Shown here piece by piece: positions 9,427 to 18,473 of a stretch of 64,000 nucleotides of DNA (its first letter is position 1; each line of letters opens with the position of its first letter). Origin of the DNA: Deinococcus sonorensis KR-87 (GTDB lineage: Bacteria > Deinococcota > Deinococci > Deinococcales > Deinococcaceae); contig NZ_CP158298.1 of NCBI RefSeq assembly GCF_040256395.1, positions 186,001-250,000 of the forward strand, written 5' to 3'. A program made the translations under genes and the position numbers. A model generated the notes under the pieces. That model did no database searches, was not told where the DNA came from, and was given only the letters and a program-made list of their open reading frames with translations.

Positions 9427-10191
9427 ATGACTGCACCCACCGCCCGCACCACCAGCGCGTTCAAGCGTGCCGGCACCGTCGCCGCCCACCTGCCGCTCCT
9501 GATCCGGCTGCACGCCTTCCGGAAGCTGATGCTGCTCCAGGTGATCATGCGCGAGCAGAAGCAGCAGGTGGTGCTGTTCAACACCACCGCTGACCCCGTC
9601 ACGCTGACGCTGCTCGGCGGGGAGAGTGTCACCACCGCGGAGCTGCAGCACCGCGCCGGCAGCGTCAACGCCAGCGACGCGCTCGAGCAGCTGCAGCTGC
9701 TGGCCGGCAGCGCCGTGCAGGACCCGGCGTTCAGCGTGTCACACCTGAAAAGTCTGATCGACGCCGAGACGCTGCGCATCGAGCAGAGCCCGGAACTCGC
9801 CGCACTCGACCGGGTGCTCGCCGCGCTCGACTTCAGCAACGACGTGCCGCAGGGCGGCGTCCCCGCCACCCCAGTCAACGCCGACCCGGTGGTCCCGCCC
9901 GCCGCGCCGGTCCAGGCCGCCCCGGAAGCGACCGCGTCCAACGCCGCGGAAGACACCGCTGCCGACACCAGCATGGCCACCACCGACCCGGTGGGCGACC
10001 TGAGCACGCCCACTGCCCACACCACCGGCGAGACGAGCGACACGCCGCTCACCCTGGAGGACGAGTCGCCCCGCACCTCGGGCGACGCGGAGGAGCAGGG
10101 TGGTGACGAGGAGGGCCAGCGGGGCGAGTCGAACGACGATCCGTTCGCTGCGCCGCCCGTCGTCACCAGCCGCCGCCGCAACCGCAGCTGA
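9427..10191 (+). CDS. Hypothetical protein with acidic low-complexity tail
   Basis: A 254-residue protein of no family known to me. The first 135 residues look folded and helical: a basic start (TTSAFKRAGTVAAHLPLL), a hydrophobic helix, then LTLLGGESVTTAELQHRAG and a charged helical stretch ending DRVLAALDFS. From about residue 140 on it is disordered: Ala, Pro, Thr, Asp and Glu dominate, ending in the basic SRRRNRS. No signal peptide is evident. The ATG at 9427 has AGGAG 8 nt upstream. A strong hairpin follows the stop codon, so the gene is probably monocistronic. Confidence 0.75.
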   Translation: MTAPTARTTSAFKRAGTVAAHLPLLIRLHAFRKLMLLQVIMREQKQQVVLFNTTADPVTLTLLGGESVTTAELQHRAGSVNASDALEQLQLLAGSAVQDPAFSVSHLKSLIDAETLRIEQSPELAALDRVLAALDFSNDVPQGGVPATPVNADPVVPPAAPVQAAPEATASNAAEDTAADTSMATTDPVGDLSTPTAHTTGETSDTPLTLEDESPRTSGDAEEQGGDEEGQRGESNDDPFAAPPVVTSRRRNRS

Positions 10192-10201
10192 TCGCCCCTC
10201 C

Positions 10202-10238
10202 CGCCCGGCGCTCTTCGCATGTGCGGGAGCGCCGGGCG
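10202..10238 (+). terminator. Hairpin terminator candidate
   Basis: A perfect 12-bp stem (CGCCCGGCGCTC at 10202-10213 pairing with GAGCGCCGGGCG at 10227-10238) with a 13-nt loop, 10 bp after the stop codon at 10191. It is followed only by a short CCGTTGT, so the T tract is weak. Confidence 0.55.
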
Positions 10239-10619
10239 CCGTTGTATCGCCCCCAGCGCAAGCGGTCCGGCCCTCACGCGCCACGGCACCAGGGGCGGGC
10301 CGGCATCCAGACGCTGAGGGCACGTTGAGCGTCACGCTGCCGGCCGGTCCGTCATGGTCCACCTCCGAGCTGCGTTCCATCGTGCTGGAGGTGAGCGGCC
10401 CCTTCGAGGGCCAGCGCAGGCTGAACCGGCTGCCCGTCCGGTCCGCACCTGGAAGCGCGGTCGCGCTGCGCTGGTCGGATGCCGGTTCGGTGTGCCTGTC
10501 ATGCACCGACACGTGAAGTCCACCGGGCGTCGGTTCGGGCCGGGGATGTCCTGAAGAGGGGTCCTGGCCCGGCGGTCGCGGGTGGCCACGCCGGACGCCA
10601 ACGCGTGCCACCATCTGGC
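10239..10619. other. Intergenic region upstream of the DUF72 gene
   Basis: No gene is recognised on either strand. No clear ribosome site stands directly before the DUF72 start codon. Confidence 0.4.
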
Positions 10620-11384
10620 ATGACCGCTTCCACGGTGTTCATCGGCTGTGCTGGCTGGAGCGTTTCCAGTGGGCAGCGTTCCCGCTTCGGTGCCGGGCGC
10701 AGCGTGTTGGAGGTGTACGCCACCCGCTTGAACGCGGTTGAGATCAATTCCTCCTTCTACCGGCCGCACCGGCAGAGCACGTACCGGCGGTGGAGCGAGA
10801 GCGTTCCGGACGACTTCCGGTTCAGTGTCAAGCTCCCGAAAAGCATCACTCACGTCGCCCGGTTGCAGGGCCGTCCGGACCTGCTGGCGGCGTTCCTCGG
10901 CGAGGTGAGTGGCCTCGGAGCGAAGCTCGGGTGCCTGCTGGTGCAGCTGCCGCCCAGCCTGGCGTTCGACTCGGACGTGGCCCGCACCTTCTTCCAGGCG
11001 CTGCAGGAGCGGACGTCCGCGCCAGTGGTCTGCGAGCCCCGGCACCCGACCTGGTTCACGCCGGAAGCGGGCGAGCTGCTGGCAGCGTTGGGGGTCGGCC
11101 GGGTGGCAGCGGACCCGGCAATCACGACGCGGGCGGCTGTCCCCGGTGGGACGCTGGAGCCGGTGTATTACCGGTGGCACGGCTCGCCAAAGATATACAG
11201 CTCCAGTTACGGGCAGGAGGCCCTTCAGGCGCTCGCCCGGACGCTTCAGGAGCACGCGGCGCGCCGGACCTGGGTCATCTTCGACAACACCGCTTCAGGC
11301 GCCGCGGTGGACAATGCCCTGGCTCTCCAGCACCTGATGGGCGGGCTGGGGAGCGCCGGCGCTGACATGCCCCGGAGCCCCTGA
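10620..11384 (+). CDS. DUF72 domain protein
   Basis: A 254-residue DUF72 (YecE-like) protein with a TIM-barrel fold and unknown reaction. Family signatures are clear: FIGCAGWSV at residues 6-14, LNAVEINSSFYRPHRQSTY, the PDDFRFSVKLPKSITH strand, LLVQLPPSLAF, and near the end YYRWHGSPKIYSSSY and WVIFDNTASGAAVDNAL (the family usually has FNN-T..G.A..NA). Length is typical. The ATG at 10620 was chosen because homology begins with it; there is no strong Shine-Dalgarno. It stands alone between intergenic sequence and the TetR remnant. Confidence 0.85.
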   Translation: MTASTVFIGCAGWSVSSGQRSRFGAGRSVLEVYATRLNAVEINSSFYRPHRQSTYRRWSESVPDDFRFSVKLPKSITHVARLQGRPDLLAAFLGEVSGLGAKLGCLLVQLPPSLAFDSDVARTFFQALQERTSAPVVCEPRHPTWFTPEAGELLAALGVGRVAADPAITTRAAVPGGTLEPVYYRWHGSPKIYSSSYGQEALQALARTLQEHAARRTWVIFDNTASGAAVDNALALQHLMGGLGSAGADMPRSP

Positions 11385-11479
11385 CCGGGCCGCGCCGAGC
11401 GGCCCGCCCGCGACGCCGGCTGACCACCCCGGATACCGATGGCCGCGCCTGGAGCGAAGGGAGCCACGAGGTGGCCGTT

Positions 11480-11808
11480 GCCCAGGAACACCCACGATCC
11501 GGCAAACGATCCTCTACGACACATGAACCCACGGCGCTGGAGACGGGGACGCGGCCTCGACGCTGGGCAAGATCACCGCGGACGCGGGCGTCAACGTCGC
11601 CCCGGTGCTCCAGGTCTTCGGGTCGAAGGAAGCCCTTCAGGAACCGTCACGGCCAGCTGCTCTGAAACCCTCGCCACGATGGCCAGGGCAGCCGAGGGGC
11701 CGGAACGAGCGCGGGTGGGCAACCTCGACACCGCCGTCGCCACCCAAGTGCAGACGATCCGCCGGCCCCATCTTCCGGTGCTCGCGACCGTGCAACAGCG
11801 GGGGCACT
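11480..11808 (+). pseudogene. TetR-family regulator remnant
   Basis: A TetR-type helix-turn-helix can be read from about 11556: TLGKITADAGVNV followed by APVLQVFGSKEALQE, matching the usual TLGKIAADAGVS...VFGSKEAL pattern. The upstream helix is out of frame (ILYDT then a stop, and TALE in another frame). Downstream, RVGNLDTAVATQVQTIRR and LATVQQRGH appear in yet another frame and end at the TGA at 11808. At least two frame changes separate the pieces, so this is a dead gene. Just upstream of the ABC ATPase remnant, it probably once controlled an efflux pump. Confidence 0.5.
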
Positions 11809-11811
11809 GAC

Positions 11812-12060
11812 TCAGCGGGACTCAGCGGGACATCGTGAGGTCCTGGGCTGCGGCGTCCGCCAGCTGGCGTTGCTGCTCGCCGACGAACCCACCTGGAATC
11901 TTCCGCAGGCCGGGTGGGGCGACAGCTGAAGTCTGTTCGCCGAACTGCACGGTGCGGGCCACACCCTCGTCATCGCGACGCACGGTCCTCTCCCCGCCGC
12001 CAGAGCGCAGCGGCAGGTGAGACCCGTTGACGGCCGGGTATACGACCGACCCGCGTTCCT
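11812..12060 (+). pseudogene. ABC transporter ATP-binding protein remnant (LolD/MacB type)
   Basis: Only the C-terminal third survives. LSGTQRD near 11815 is a worn signature motif (normally LSGGQ). From 11876 the Walker B segment reads LADEPTWNLPQ. An in-frame TGA at 11927-11929 follows, then SLFAELHGAGHTLVIATHG with the H-loop histidine, and AARAQRQVRPVDGRVYD. Both blocks are in one frame, so the break there is a nonsense codon rather than an indel. The LADEPTGNL form is typical of LolD/MacB-type export ATPases. The Walker A part is not found, so the front of the gene has been lost. Confidence 0.55.
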
Positions 12061-12600
12061 CCGGCGTGACGTTGCCCCACCCCGTTCACTTCGGCCGCAG
12101 GTTCAAGACGACCTCGCCCAAGCGCTCAGTCCCTGCCGGCGAAGCGCTTGCCGGTCCGCTCGAACCCACCCGCGGCATCAGGGTGGTGAGCTCTGAAGCT
12201 TCCCCGCACGGCAGAGAGGAAGGGACAGGAACGGCGCTGTTGCTCCGGGCGCGTCCCGGCGTGGGCCGGCAAGCGCAGCAGCGCCTTGTCCTCAAGGTGG
12301 TGCGGGTCCGGCCCGCAGCCGACGCGCGGATCCCCGGAGCGCCACGTCCAGCGGCGCGGGCCAGATCCTCGGCGGTCGCCGAGGTCCGTTGTTGCCGCCA
12401 GCGGTTGGCAGTGCCTGGGGAGCCCTGCGGAACCCCACGAGCAGCGGAGCGGAGCCACGCCTGGACCTCGACCAGTCGCGGCCCTTCCCCATCCGCGGCC
12501 GGCCGATTTATGCTGGGATCAGTCCGGGAACCACGTCTGTTTCTGCCCATCTCCGGTCCGTGGTGGGAACGGCTGCTGCGCCGGTCTTCAGGAGGCTTGT
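12061..12600. other. Gap without a recognisable gene
   Basis: Minus-strand frames contain phrases such as VEVQAWLRSAARG and SATAEDLARAAG that look faintly protein-like, but I cannot assign them. The right end supplies the AGGAGG ribosome site for the peptidase gene. Confidence 0.4.
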
Positions 12601-13581
12601 ATGACGCGTCCCCCGCCCGATCCCGCCACCTACTTCGATGCGACCGGACGTGACGACCGTCTGAGTGGCGGCGTGAAACGCATTCCCGTCGACACGCCGC
12701 ACGGCACCTTCCAGGTCTGGACCAAACGCGTCGGCAACCACCCGACCATCAAGGTGCTGCTGCTGCACGGCGGGCCCGGCGCCACCCACGAGTACTTCGA
12801 GGCGTTCGACAGTTACCTTCCCGCCGCCGGCATCCAGTACTACTACTACGATCAGCTCGGCTCCGCGTACAGCGATCAGCCGGACCTGCCAGCGTTGTGG
12901 GAACTGCCGCGGTTCGTGGAGGAAGTCGAGCAGGTCCGCCGGGCCCTAGGGCTGTCCCACGACAACTTCTTTCTGCTGGGGCACTCCTGGGGCGGCATTC
13001 TCGCCCTCGAGTACGCCCTGAAGTACCCCGAGCAGCTCAAGGGCCTGATCATCTCCAACATGATGTCCAGCATCCCGCAGTACAACGCCTACGCGCGCTC
13101 CACCCTGATGCCCGCCATGGACCCGCAGGCGCTGGCTGAAATTCAGCGGCTGGAAGCCGACTCGGATTTCGAAAACCCCCGCTACATGGAGCTGCTGATC
13201 CCGCACCATTACGTGCACCACGTGCTGCGCCTGCCGCCCGAGGCCTGGCCCGACCCGGTCAACCGGGCCTTCGCGCACATCAACCCGGCCATTTACGTGC
13301 CGCTGCAGGGCCCCAGCGAGCTGGGCGCGAGCGGGAAGCTGGTGGACTGGGACCGCACCGCCGACCTGCACCGCGTCACCATCCCAACGCTGGTGATCGG
13401 CGCCCAGCACGACACCATGGACCCCGCTCACATGGCCTGGATGGCCAGCGAACTGCCCAACGGCCGCCACCTCCACTGCCCGGACGGCAGCCACATGGCG
13501 TTCTACGACGATCAGGAGCGCTACTTTGACGGCCTGATCGGGTTTCTGCACGAGGTCGACGCGCGCTCCGCCCAGCGGTGA
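12601..13581 (+). CDS. pip: Proline iminopeptidase-family alpha/beta hydrolase
   Basis: A 326-residue alpha/beta-hydrolase of the proline iminopeptidase (S33) type, which removes N-terminal proline from peptides in the cytoplasm. HGGPG at residues 56-60 is the S33 oxyanion motif. The nucleophile is Ser129 in GHSWGG. Likely acid and base are the Asp in GAQHDTMDP and the His in PDGSHMAF near the C-terminus. The cap region (residues 150-240) is helical and contains HHYVHHVL. The start at 12601 has AGGAGG 7 nt upstream; the longer open frame to 12286 has no coding character. Closely related amidases and epoxide hydrolases cannot be excluded. Confidence 0.88.
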   Translation: MTRPPPDPATYFDATGRDDRLSGGVKRIPVDTPHGTFQVWTKRVGNHPTIKVLLLHGGPGATHEYFEAFDSYLPAAGIQYYYYDQLGSAYSDQPDLPALWELPRFVEEVEQVRRALGLSHDNFFLLGHSWGGILALEYALKYPEQLKGLIISNMMSSIPQYNAYARSTLMPAMDPQALAEIQRLEADSDFENPRYMELLIPHHYVHHVLRLPPEAWPDPVNRAFAHINPAIYVPLQGPSELGASGKLVDWDRTADLHRVTIPTLVIGAQHDTMDPAHMAWMASELPNGRHLHCPDGSHMAFYDDQERYFDGLIGFLHEVDARSAQR

Positions 13582-14082
13582 GGATCCGGGACGCGCCCGC
13601 TCGATCGAGCCAGCGATGCACAGCGCCCACCGTGAGTCGCTCGCAGTCCGGCCAGCGACAACGCAACGGCCCGCGCCTGGCGCGGATCAGGCGCGAGGCC
13701 ATGCGCCGGTCCACTCCAGTACCCCCGACGTCGTTGGATCACCGGTGAACCGAACGAAGTCAACGTTCGTGGGGCGGTTCAGGGCCTCGGCACCTCCCCG
13801 AAAGCGGAACGCCAGTCTTTCGTCAGCACGTGAGGAGAACGAGCAACTACAACCGCCAGGGTGCAGCATCACGGCGAGGTGCATCCGCCCGCACGGCGGC
13901 GCAGGAGGAAGGGGACGGCGCGGCAGTGCTGTCCTGACCCGGCGCTCGCTCCATCGTCCCTCCTCACCCCCTCGACCTGAAGCCTGTGCGGTCAGGACGG
14001 TCATCCGGCATCCAGTGCGCCCCACAGGCCGGAGCTCGACGCAACCATCACCGGCAGCTCAGGAGCTGCGAACAGGAGCTGT
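13582..14082. other. Gap without a recognisable gene
   Basis: No motif was found on either strand. The last 12 bp hold the AGGAG ribosome site of the next gene. Confidence 0.4.
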
Positions 14083-15032
14083 ATGCCACTCGACCCGAAA
14101 GTGAAAGCCGCCCTCGACCAGCAGGCCGGCCTGATGCCCCCGCTGCACACCTTCTCGGCGCAGGCGCTCCGTGACCTCATCCGCTCGTCCCCACAGGCCG
14201 TGACGACTACCGCGGAGGTGGCGCGTGTCGAGGACCGCGTCCTCCCGGGCCCGGCGGGCGAGCTGCCCGTCCGGGTCTACACGCCCGAAGGGCAGGGGAC
14301 CTTCCCGGTGGTCGTGTACTTCCACGGCGGCGGCTGGACCATCGGCACCCTCGACTCGCACGACCCCATCTGCCGGGAACTGTGCGCCGGGGCGAGTGCG
14401 GTGGTCGTCAGCGTGGACTACCGTCTCGCGCCGGAACATCCGTTTCCCGCCGCGCCCGATGACAGCGTTGCCGCGACCCGCTGGGTGGCGGACCATGCGG
14501 CGGCGCTGGGGGGGACCCAGAGCGCATCGCGGTGGCGGGGGACAGCGCGGGAGGGAACCTCGCGGCCGTGGTGGCGCTGCGGGCGCGGGATGAGGGAGGC
14601 CCGGCGCTGCGGGGCCAGCTCCTGATCTACCCGTCGACGGACCTGCACGAGGAGACCGCGTCGTGGCAGGAGAATGGCGTGGGGTACGGGATGACGCGCG
14701 AGGACGTGTACTGGTTCCGGAAGCAGTACCTGGGTGAGGCGTCGCAGGCCACGCACCCGCACGTGTCTCCCAGCCGGGCGGAGTCGTTGGCCGCGCTGCC
14801 GCCCGCCCTGGTGATCACGGCGGAATACGATCTGCTGCGTGACGAGGGAGAGGCGTACGCCCGGGCGCTCCAGGCGGCGGGCGGCGCGGCGCAGGTCACG
14901 CGCTACGACGGCATGCACCACGGGTTCGTCTCGGGCCTCGGAACGTATGACCAGGCGCAGACGGCGCTCGACGAGGCGAGTGCCTGGCTGAGGGTGGTGC
15001 TGGGCAGCACGCCCGGCGACGACCAGGCCTGA
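14083..15032 (+). pseudogene. HSL-family (family IV) esterase, frameshifted
   Basis: Frame one (from the ATG at 14083, AGGAG upstream) encodes the N-terminal half with the oxyanion motif HGGGW at residues 81-85 and DYRLAPEHPFPAAPDD. It shifts out of frame in a run of seven G at 14508-14514. One more G would restore GGDPERIAVAGDSAGGNLA. Frame two carries the nucleophile motif GDSAGG, the acid in ITAEYDLLRDEG and the histidine in GMHHGF, up to the stop at 15032. Joined, the protein is about 316 residues, normal for hormone-sensitive-lipase-like esterases. Everything except one base is intact, so this is either a very recent mutation, a phase-variable run, or a sequencing error. Confidence 0.85.
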
Positions 15033-15160
15033 CGTGGCCGCACGACCGGGGTAGGGCCGCGTTCCTCCACCCCGGCAGGGGCCATCGGGGAGCGGGGCCG
15101 CGCCGTGTAGACTCTGAGGGATGCGGTCCGGGGCCATCCCGGATCAGCCGAGGAGTCCTG

Positions 15161-15898
15161 ATGACCAACCCACCCGCTACTCGCCGGACCTCGACCAAAC
15201 GCACCGCGGCCACCCCACACCCGGCGGAACCGACCTCTGCCGGGGCCTCGCCGCTCGCTTACCTGGGCGCTTCGGGTGGTCACGGGGGGGCGCCGTTCCT
15301 GCTCACGGCCGAGCCTGAGGCCCGGTTGCTGGGGGTGGAAGTCCGGCACGCCGGTCTGATCGACGCCGTCGGTCTGATCTGGTCGCTGGAGGGGACGGCG
15401 ATGTCGAACGACGCGGCCAGCGCCCCTGAGCTGGCCGGCGGGTCAGGCGGCGAGACCAGCCGGTTGATGCTGGACCCGGGCGAGACACTCACCCGGATTT
15501 CCGGGCGCTGCGGGCAGCATATCGACGCCCTGACGCTGACGACCAGCCGCGGACGAGCGGTCACGTTCGGTGGGGACGGCGGCGAATCGGAGTTCCGCTA
15601 TGACCTGCCGCCCGGCACCGAACTGGCCGGGCTGTTCGGCCGGGCCGGGCGGTATCTCGACGCCCTGGGCATCCTGGTGCGGCCGGTCCCAGCTGATGCG
15701 GGCCAGCCGACCAAAGCGCCAGCTGCGCCCAGGAAGCGGAAGACTGCGGTGGACGCCTCAGCACCGGCCGTGGTCGTCCAGCCCGAGGCGAGCGCTGCGG
15801 TGACCCGCACACCACGCCGGAAAGCGGCGGCCTCCGACACGGACGCCCCGAAGGCAACCGTCAAGCGCCCAAGAAAGCCGAAAGCAGACCAGGACTGA
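15161..15898 (+). CDS. Jacalin-like lectin domain protein with basic tail
   Basis: A 245-residue protein. Residues 1-32 are a basic Thr/Ala-rich arm. Residues about 33-168 form a jacalin-like beta-prism domain: YLGASGGHGGAPF (the family's N-terminal GG-x-GG motif), VRHAGLIDAVGLIW, GGSGGETSRLMLDPGE, ISGRCGQHIDALTL and RYLDALGIL. Residues about 170-245 are a Lys/Pro/Ala-rich, histone-like tail (PRKRK, TPRRKAAAS, VKRPRKPKADQD). The domain normally binds sugars; the tail suggests binding to nucleic acid or an acidic surface. No signal peptide is seen, so it is probably cytoplasmic. The ATG at 15161 has AGGAG 6 nt upstream; TAGACT at 15108-15113 may be its -10 box. Confidence 0.8.
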   Translation: MTNPPATRRTSTKRTAATPHPAEPTSAGASPLAYLGASGGHGGAPFLLTAEPEARLLGVEVRHAGLIDAVGLIWSLEGTAMSNDAASAPELAGGSGGETSRLMLDPGETLTRISGRCGQHIDALTLTTSRGRAVTFGGDGGESEFRYDLPPGTELAGLFGRAGRYLDALGILVRPVPADAGQPTKAPAAPRKRKTAVDASAPAVVVQPEASAAVTRTPRRKAAASDTDAPKATVKRPRKPKADQD

Positions 15899-16544
15899 AC
15901 GAGGTCAACCGAATGGGGGGGGCCTTCACCGGGGTGGGCGAGGCTGTCCGTCGCCTCAACCTCTTGAAGGCCACGGCGCCCGATCCACAGCGTCGCAAAA
16001 CGCGCCCACGTCGGTGCCGTCCTCGCCCCCCTGCATAGCCACCCCTGGGCCGGCAGCCCTGAACGCGCCGCGCCTTGTCCCGACGCTGGAAGGAAGGCAT
16101 GGTCAGCAGCGGGCAGGCGCAGGTCCGCCACGCCCGCACGGACACCCCCGCTGGAGCGTCCAGGCCACCGCCCCGATCCGGGTCCACCGGCGGGAATGGC
16201 AAACAGCGGCTGCCGGTCCTCATGCTGCCGACCGGTGCCTTCAGGCCCGGCAACGAGACGGCACGGGTGCTGAAGCTCACTCCAGATGCGGGCCATGAGC
16301 GGCTGGGCGGCGTGCCGGGTCACGCGGGCCACGCAGCGTCCTCCTCGCGCCGGATGCGGGAAGGCAAAGAGTGAGGCCGTGGCGGGTCGTCCGGGCCACG
16401 GCACCCGGTGTGGGCCACCGACACGTCGTCGACCGGGCACAGCCAACTCACAGTCCTCCATTCGACGAGCCGTGTCCCAGCACCGCTGCTTCTTGCGGGT
16501 GGATCTCCACCCCCTTTCGACCAGGGCGGACAAACCCCACGCGG
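15899..16544. other. Gap without a recognisable gene
   Basis: Only shadow-like frames on both strands. Nothing could be assigned. Confidence 0.4.
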
Positions 16545-16550
16545 TATCTT
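16545..16550 (+). promoter_or_regulatory. -10 box of a leaderless promoter
   Basis: TATCTT ends 5 nt before the ATG at 16556, so the transcript would begin at the start codon. No good -35 box is seen. There is no Shine-Dalgarno before this ATG, which fits. Confidence 0.55.
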
Positions 16551-16555
16551 GCGTC

Positions 16556-17338
16556 ATGCACCTGAATGGCCTGGAGCTTCACGTCGAACAGACCGGCGAA
16601 GGCTCACCGCTGGTGATGCTGCACGGGCTCACCGCCAACATCGAAAGCATGCGCGCCGAGATCGACCGGCTGAGCCGCTCGCGGCGCGTCATCGCCATCG
16701 ACAGTCGTGGGCATGGCCGCTCCGATAAGCCCTCCGCGTACACCCTGACCGACCACGTGGACGACGTGCTCGGCGTCATGGACGCCCTGAACCTCACGCA
16801 GGTCGAGCTGATGGGCAGCTCGATGGGCAGTTACATCGCGCAGGGCGTGGCGATTCGTGCGCCGGCGCGGGTGAAGCGGCTGGTGCTGGTCACGCCCAAG
16901 GCGCACGGCGCCACGTCGTCCTCCGCCCGTCTCCTGGCCCAGCATGCGGACGAGCTGCAGGGCAAAAGCGAGGCGGAGGTGCAGGCGTTCATGTTCAACC
17001 TGGTCTTCGCACCCACGACCCCCGCGCCGGTCCGGGCGTCGATGATGGCGTCCGTGCAACAGCAGGCGCAGGACGGCTTGATGCTGACGCCCGAACAGAA
17101 TCTGGCCGCGAACCGGGCGCTCGAAGGCTTCGATTTCCGCCCGGACCTGCCGCGGGTGACGGCCGAGACGCTGGTGATCAGCGGGCGTCACGATGCGCTC
17201 AACCCGCCGGAGGAGGGGGAGCGGATCGCGCAGCTGATTCCAGGGGCGCGTTTTGAAGTGCTGGAACACAGCGGTCACGTGCCGAACCTGGAGGAACCCG
17301 AGCGGTTCTTCGCCCTGATCGAGGCCTTCCTGCGCTAA
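16556..17338 (+). CDS. Alpha/beta-fold hydrolase
   Basis: A 260-residue alpha/beta hydrolase of the compact 3-oxoadipate enol-lactonase/esterase type. MLHGLTANIESM carries the oxyanion HG. The nucleophile elbow is GSSMGS near residue 89. The acid is in ISGRHDALNPPEEG and the histidine in LEHSGHVPNLEEPE close to the C-terminus, the usual order. Residues 45-62 read VIAIDSRGHGRSDKPSAY, a family hallmark. The start at 16556 is supported by a leaderless -10 box and by the point where homology begins. The next esterase gene begins 97 bp downstream, so they may share a transcript. The substrate is unknown. Confidence 0.88.
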   Translation: MHLNGLELHVEQTGEGSPLVMLHGLTANIESMRAEIDRLSRSRRVIAIDSRGHGRSDKPSAYTLTDHVDDVLGVMDALNLTQVELMGSSMGSYIAQGVAIRAPARVKRLVLVTPKAHGATSSSARLLAQHADELQGKSEAEVQAFMFNLVFAPTTPAPVRASMMASVQQQAQDGLMLTPEQNLAANRALEGFDFRPDLPRVTAETLVISGRHDALNPPEEGERIAQLIPGARFEVLEHSGHVPNLEEPERFFALIEAFLR

Positions 17339-17435
17339 CACTCACCACGGGAAGGAGAGCGAACCGTTCGCTCCCTAACCGGGCGCGGCATCCGCCACCT
17401 CCAGCAGATCACCTCCCCAGTGGAAAGGAGCACGC

Positions 17436-18473
17436 ATGAACTCCAGAAGGATCGTCCCTTGGGTGGCGGCGCTGGGCGCGACCGGCGCGTGGGTCTACAC
17501 CCGACGCGCCACGTCCTTTGCATGGCTGCATCCGGACCTGCGCCACCCGCTGCTGAGGCTGCGTCACCCCGCCTTCACGCGCACCCTGGTGTCGCTGATG
17601 CGGCGCCTGCCGCGCACCGTGCCCGACCCGACCGACGTGCACGTTGAACGGCGCGCGCTCCCAGGGCCCCCCGGCGCCCCGGACGTGCCGGTGCTGCTGT
17701 ACCGGTCCCTGGACGGGCCGCGGAACACCGCATCGCTGCTGTATCTCCACGGCGGCGGCTTCATTGCCGGGTCGGCTCAGGACTATCACCAGCAATGTGC
17801 GCGCTTTGCAAACGAACTCGGGCTGCTGGTCGTCAACGTCGAGTACCGTCTGGCCCCGGAGACCCCGTTTCCTGGCCCAATGGACGACGCCTACGCCGCT
17901 CTGAACTGGATGCACGAGCACGCGGCGGAGCTGGGCATCGACCCGGCGCGGATCGCCATTGCCGGGGACAGCGCGGGCGCGGGACTGGCCGCCGGACTCG
18001 CGCAACTCGCCCACGATCGAGGCGAGGTGAACGTGGCCTTCCAGCTGCTGCTGTATCCGATGCTGGATGACCGCACGGTCGTGCGCCCCGACCACGAGGG
18101 CCGGGGGGAGTTTGTCTGGACGCCCGGGTCCAACCGGCTGGGCTGGACGTGTTACCTGGGGCAGGTCCCTGGCCTGGACTCAACCCCGCCCTACGCGGCA
18201 CCAGCGCGGCGCGAAGACCTCCGTGGACTCGCGCCGGCGTGGATCGGGGTGGGCACCCTCGACCTGTTCTACCGGGAAGATCAGGCGTACGCGCAGCGCC
18301 TCACGGCGGCCGGCGTGCCGTGTGAGTTCTTCGAAGTGGAGGGTGGGTACCACGCGAGCGAGACCTTCAGGGCCGGCGCGCCTGTCTCCACGGCGTTCCT
18401 GAAGCGCAGCCTGGAAGCGCTGCGGGAGGGCCTGCGGCTGGACGACCCAGCCGCGCAAGGCTCCTCCGCCTGA
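17436..18473 (+). CDS. HSL-family alpha/beta hydrolase with N-terminal hydrophobic segment
   Basis: A 345-residue family IV esterase. The oxyanion motif HGGGF is near residue 105, the nucleophile motif GDSAGAG near 174, the acid in GVGTLDLFYRED, and the histidine in VEGGYHASETF. VEYRLAPETPFPGPMDDAYAAL is a family signature. The N-terminus RRIVPWVAALGATGAWVYTRR is hydrophobic and could be a membrane anchor or uncleaved signal, so the enzyme may be membrane-tethered. The ATG at 17436 has AAAGGAG 7 nt upstream. It is one of two HSL-type esterases within 4 kb; the other (14083) is frameshifted, so this one may cover its role. Confidence 0.88.
   Translation: MNSRRIVPWVAALGATGAWVYTRRATSFAWLHPDLRHPLLRLRHPAFTRTLVSLMRRLPRTVPDPTDVHVERRALPGPPGAPDVPVLLYRSLDGPRNTASLLYLHGGGFIAGSAQDYHQQCARFANELGLLVVNVEYRLAPETPFPGPMDDAYAALNWMHEHAAELGIDPARIAIAGDSAGAGLAAGLAQLAHDRGEVNVAFQLLLYPMLDDRTVVRPDHEGRGEFVWTPGSNRLGWTCYLGQVPGLDSTPPYAAPARREDLRGLAPAWIGVGTLDLFYREDQAYAQRLTAAGVPCEFFEVEGGYHASETFRAGAPVSTAFLKRSLEALREGLRLDDPAAQGSSA

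Noticed and set aside
12086..12550. 154-codon minus-strand frame with a phrase SATAEDLARAAG
   Set aside because: Considered as a transposase or regulator remnant, but no second block of similarity could be found in any frame.
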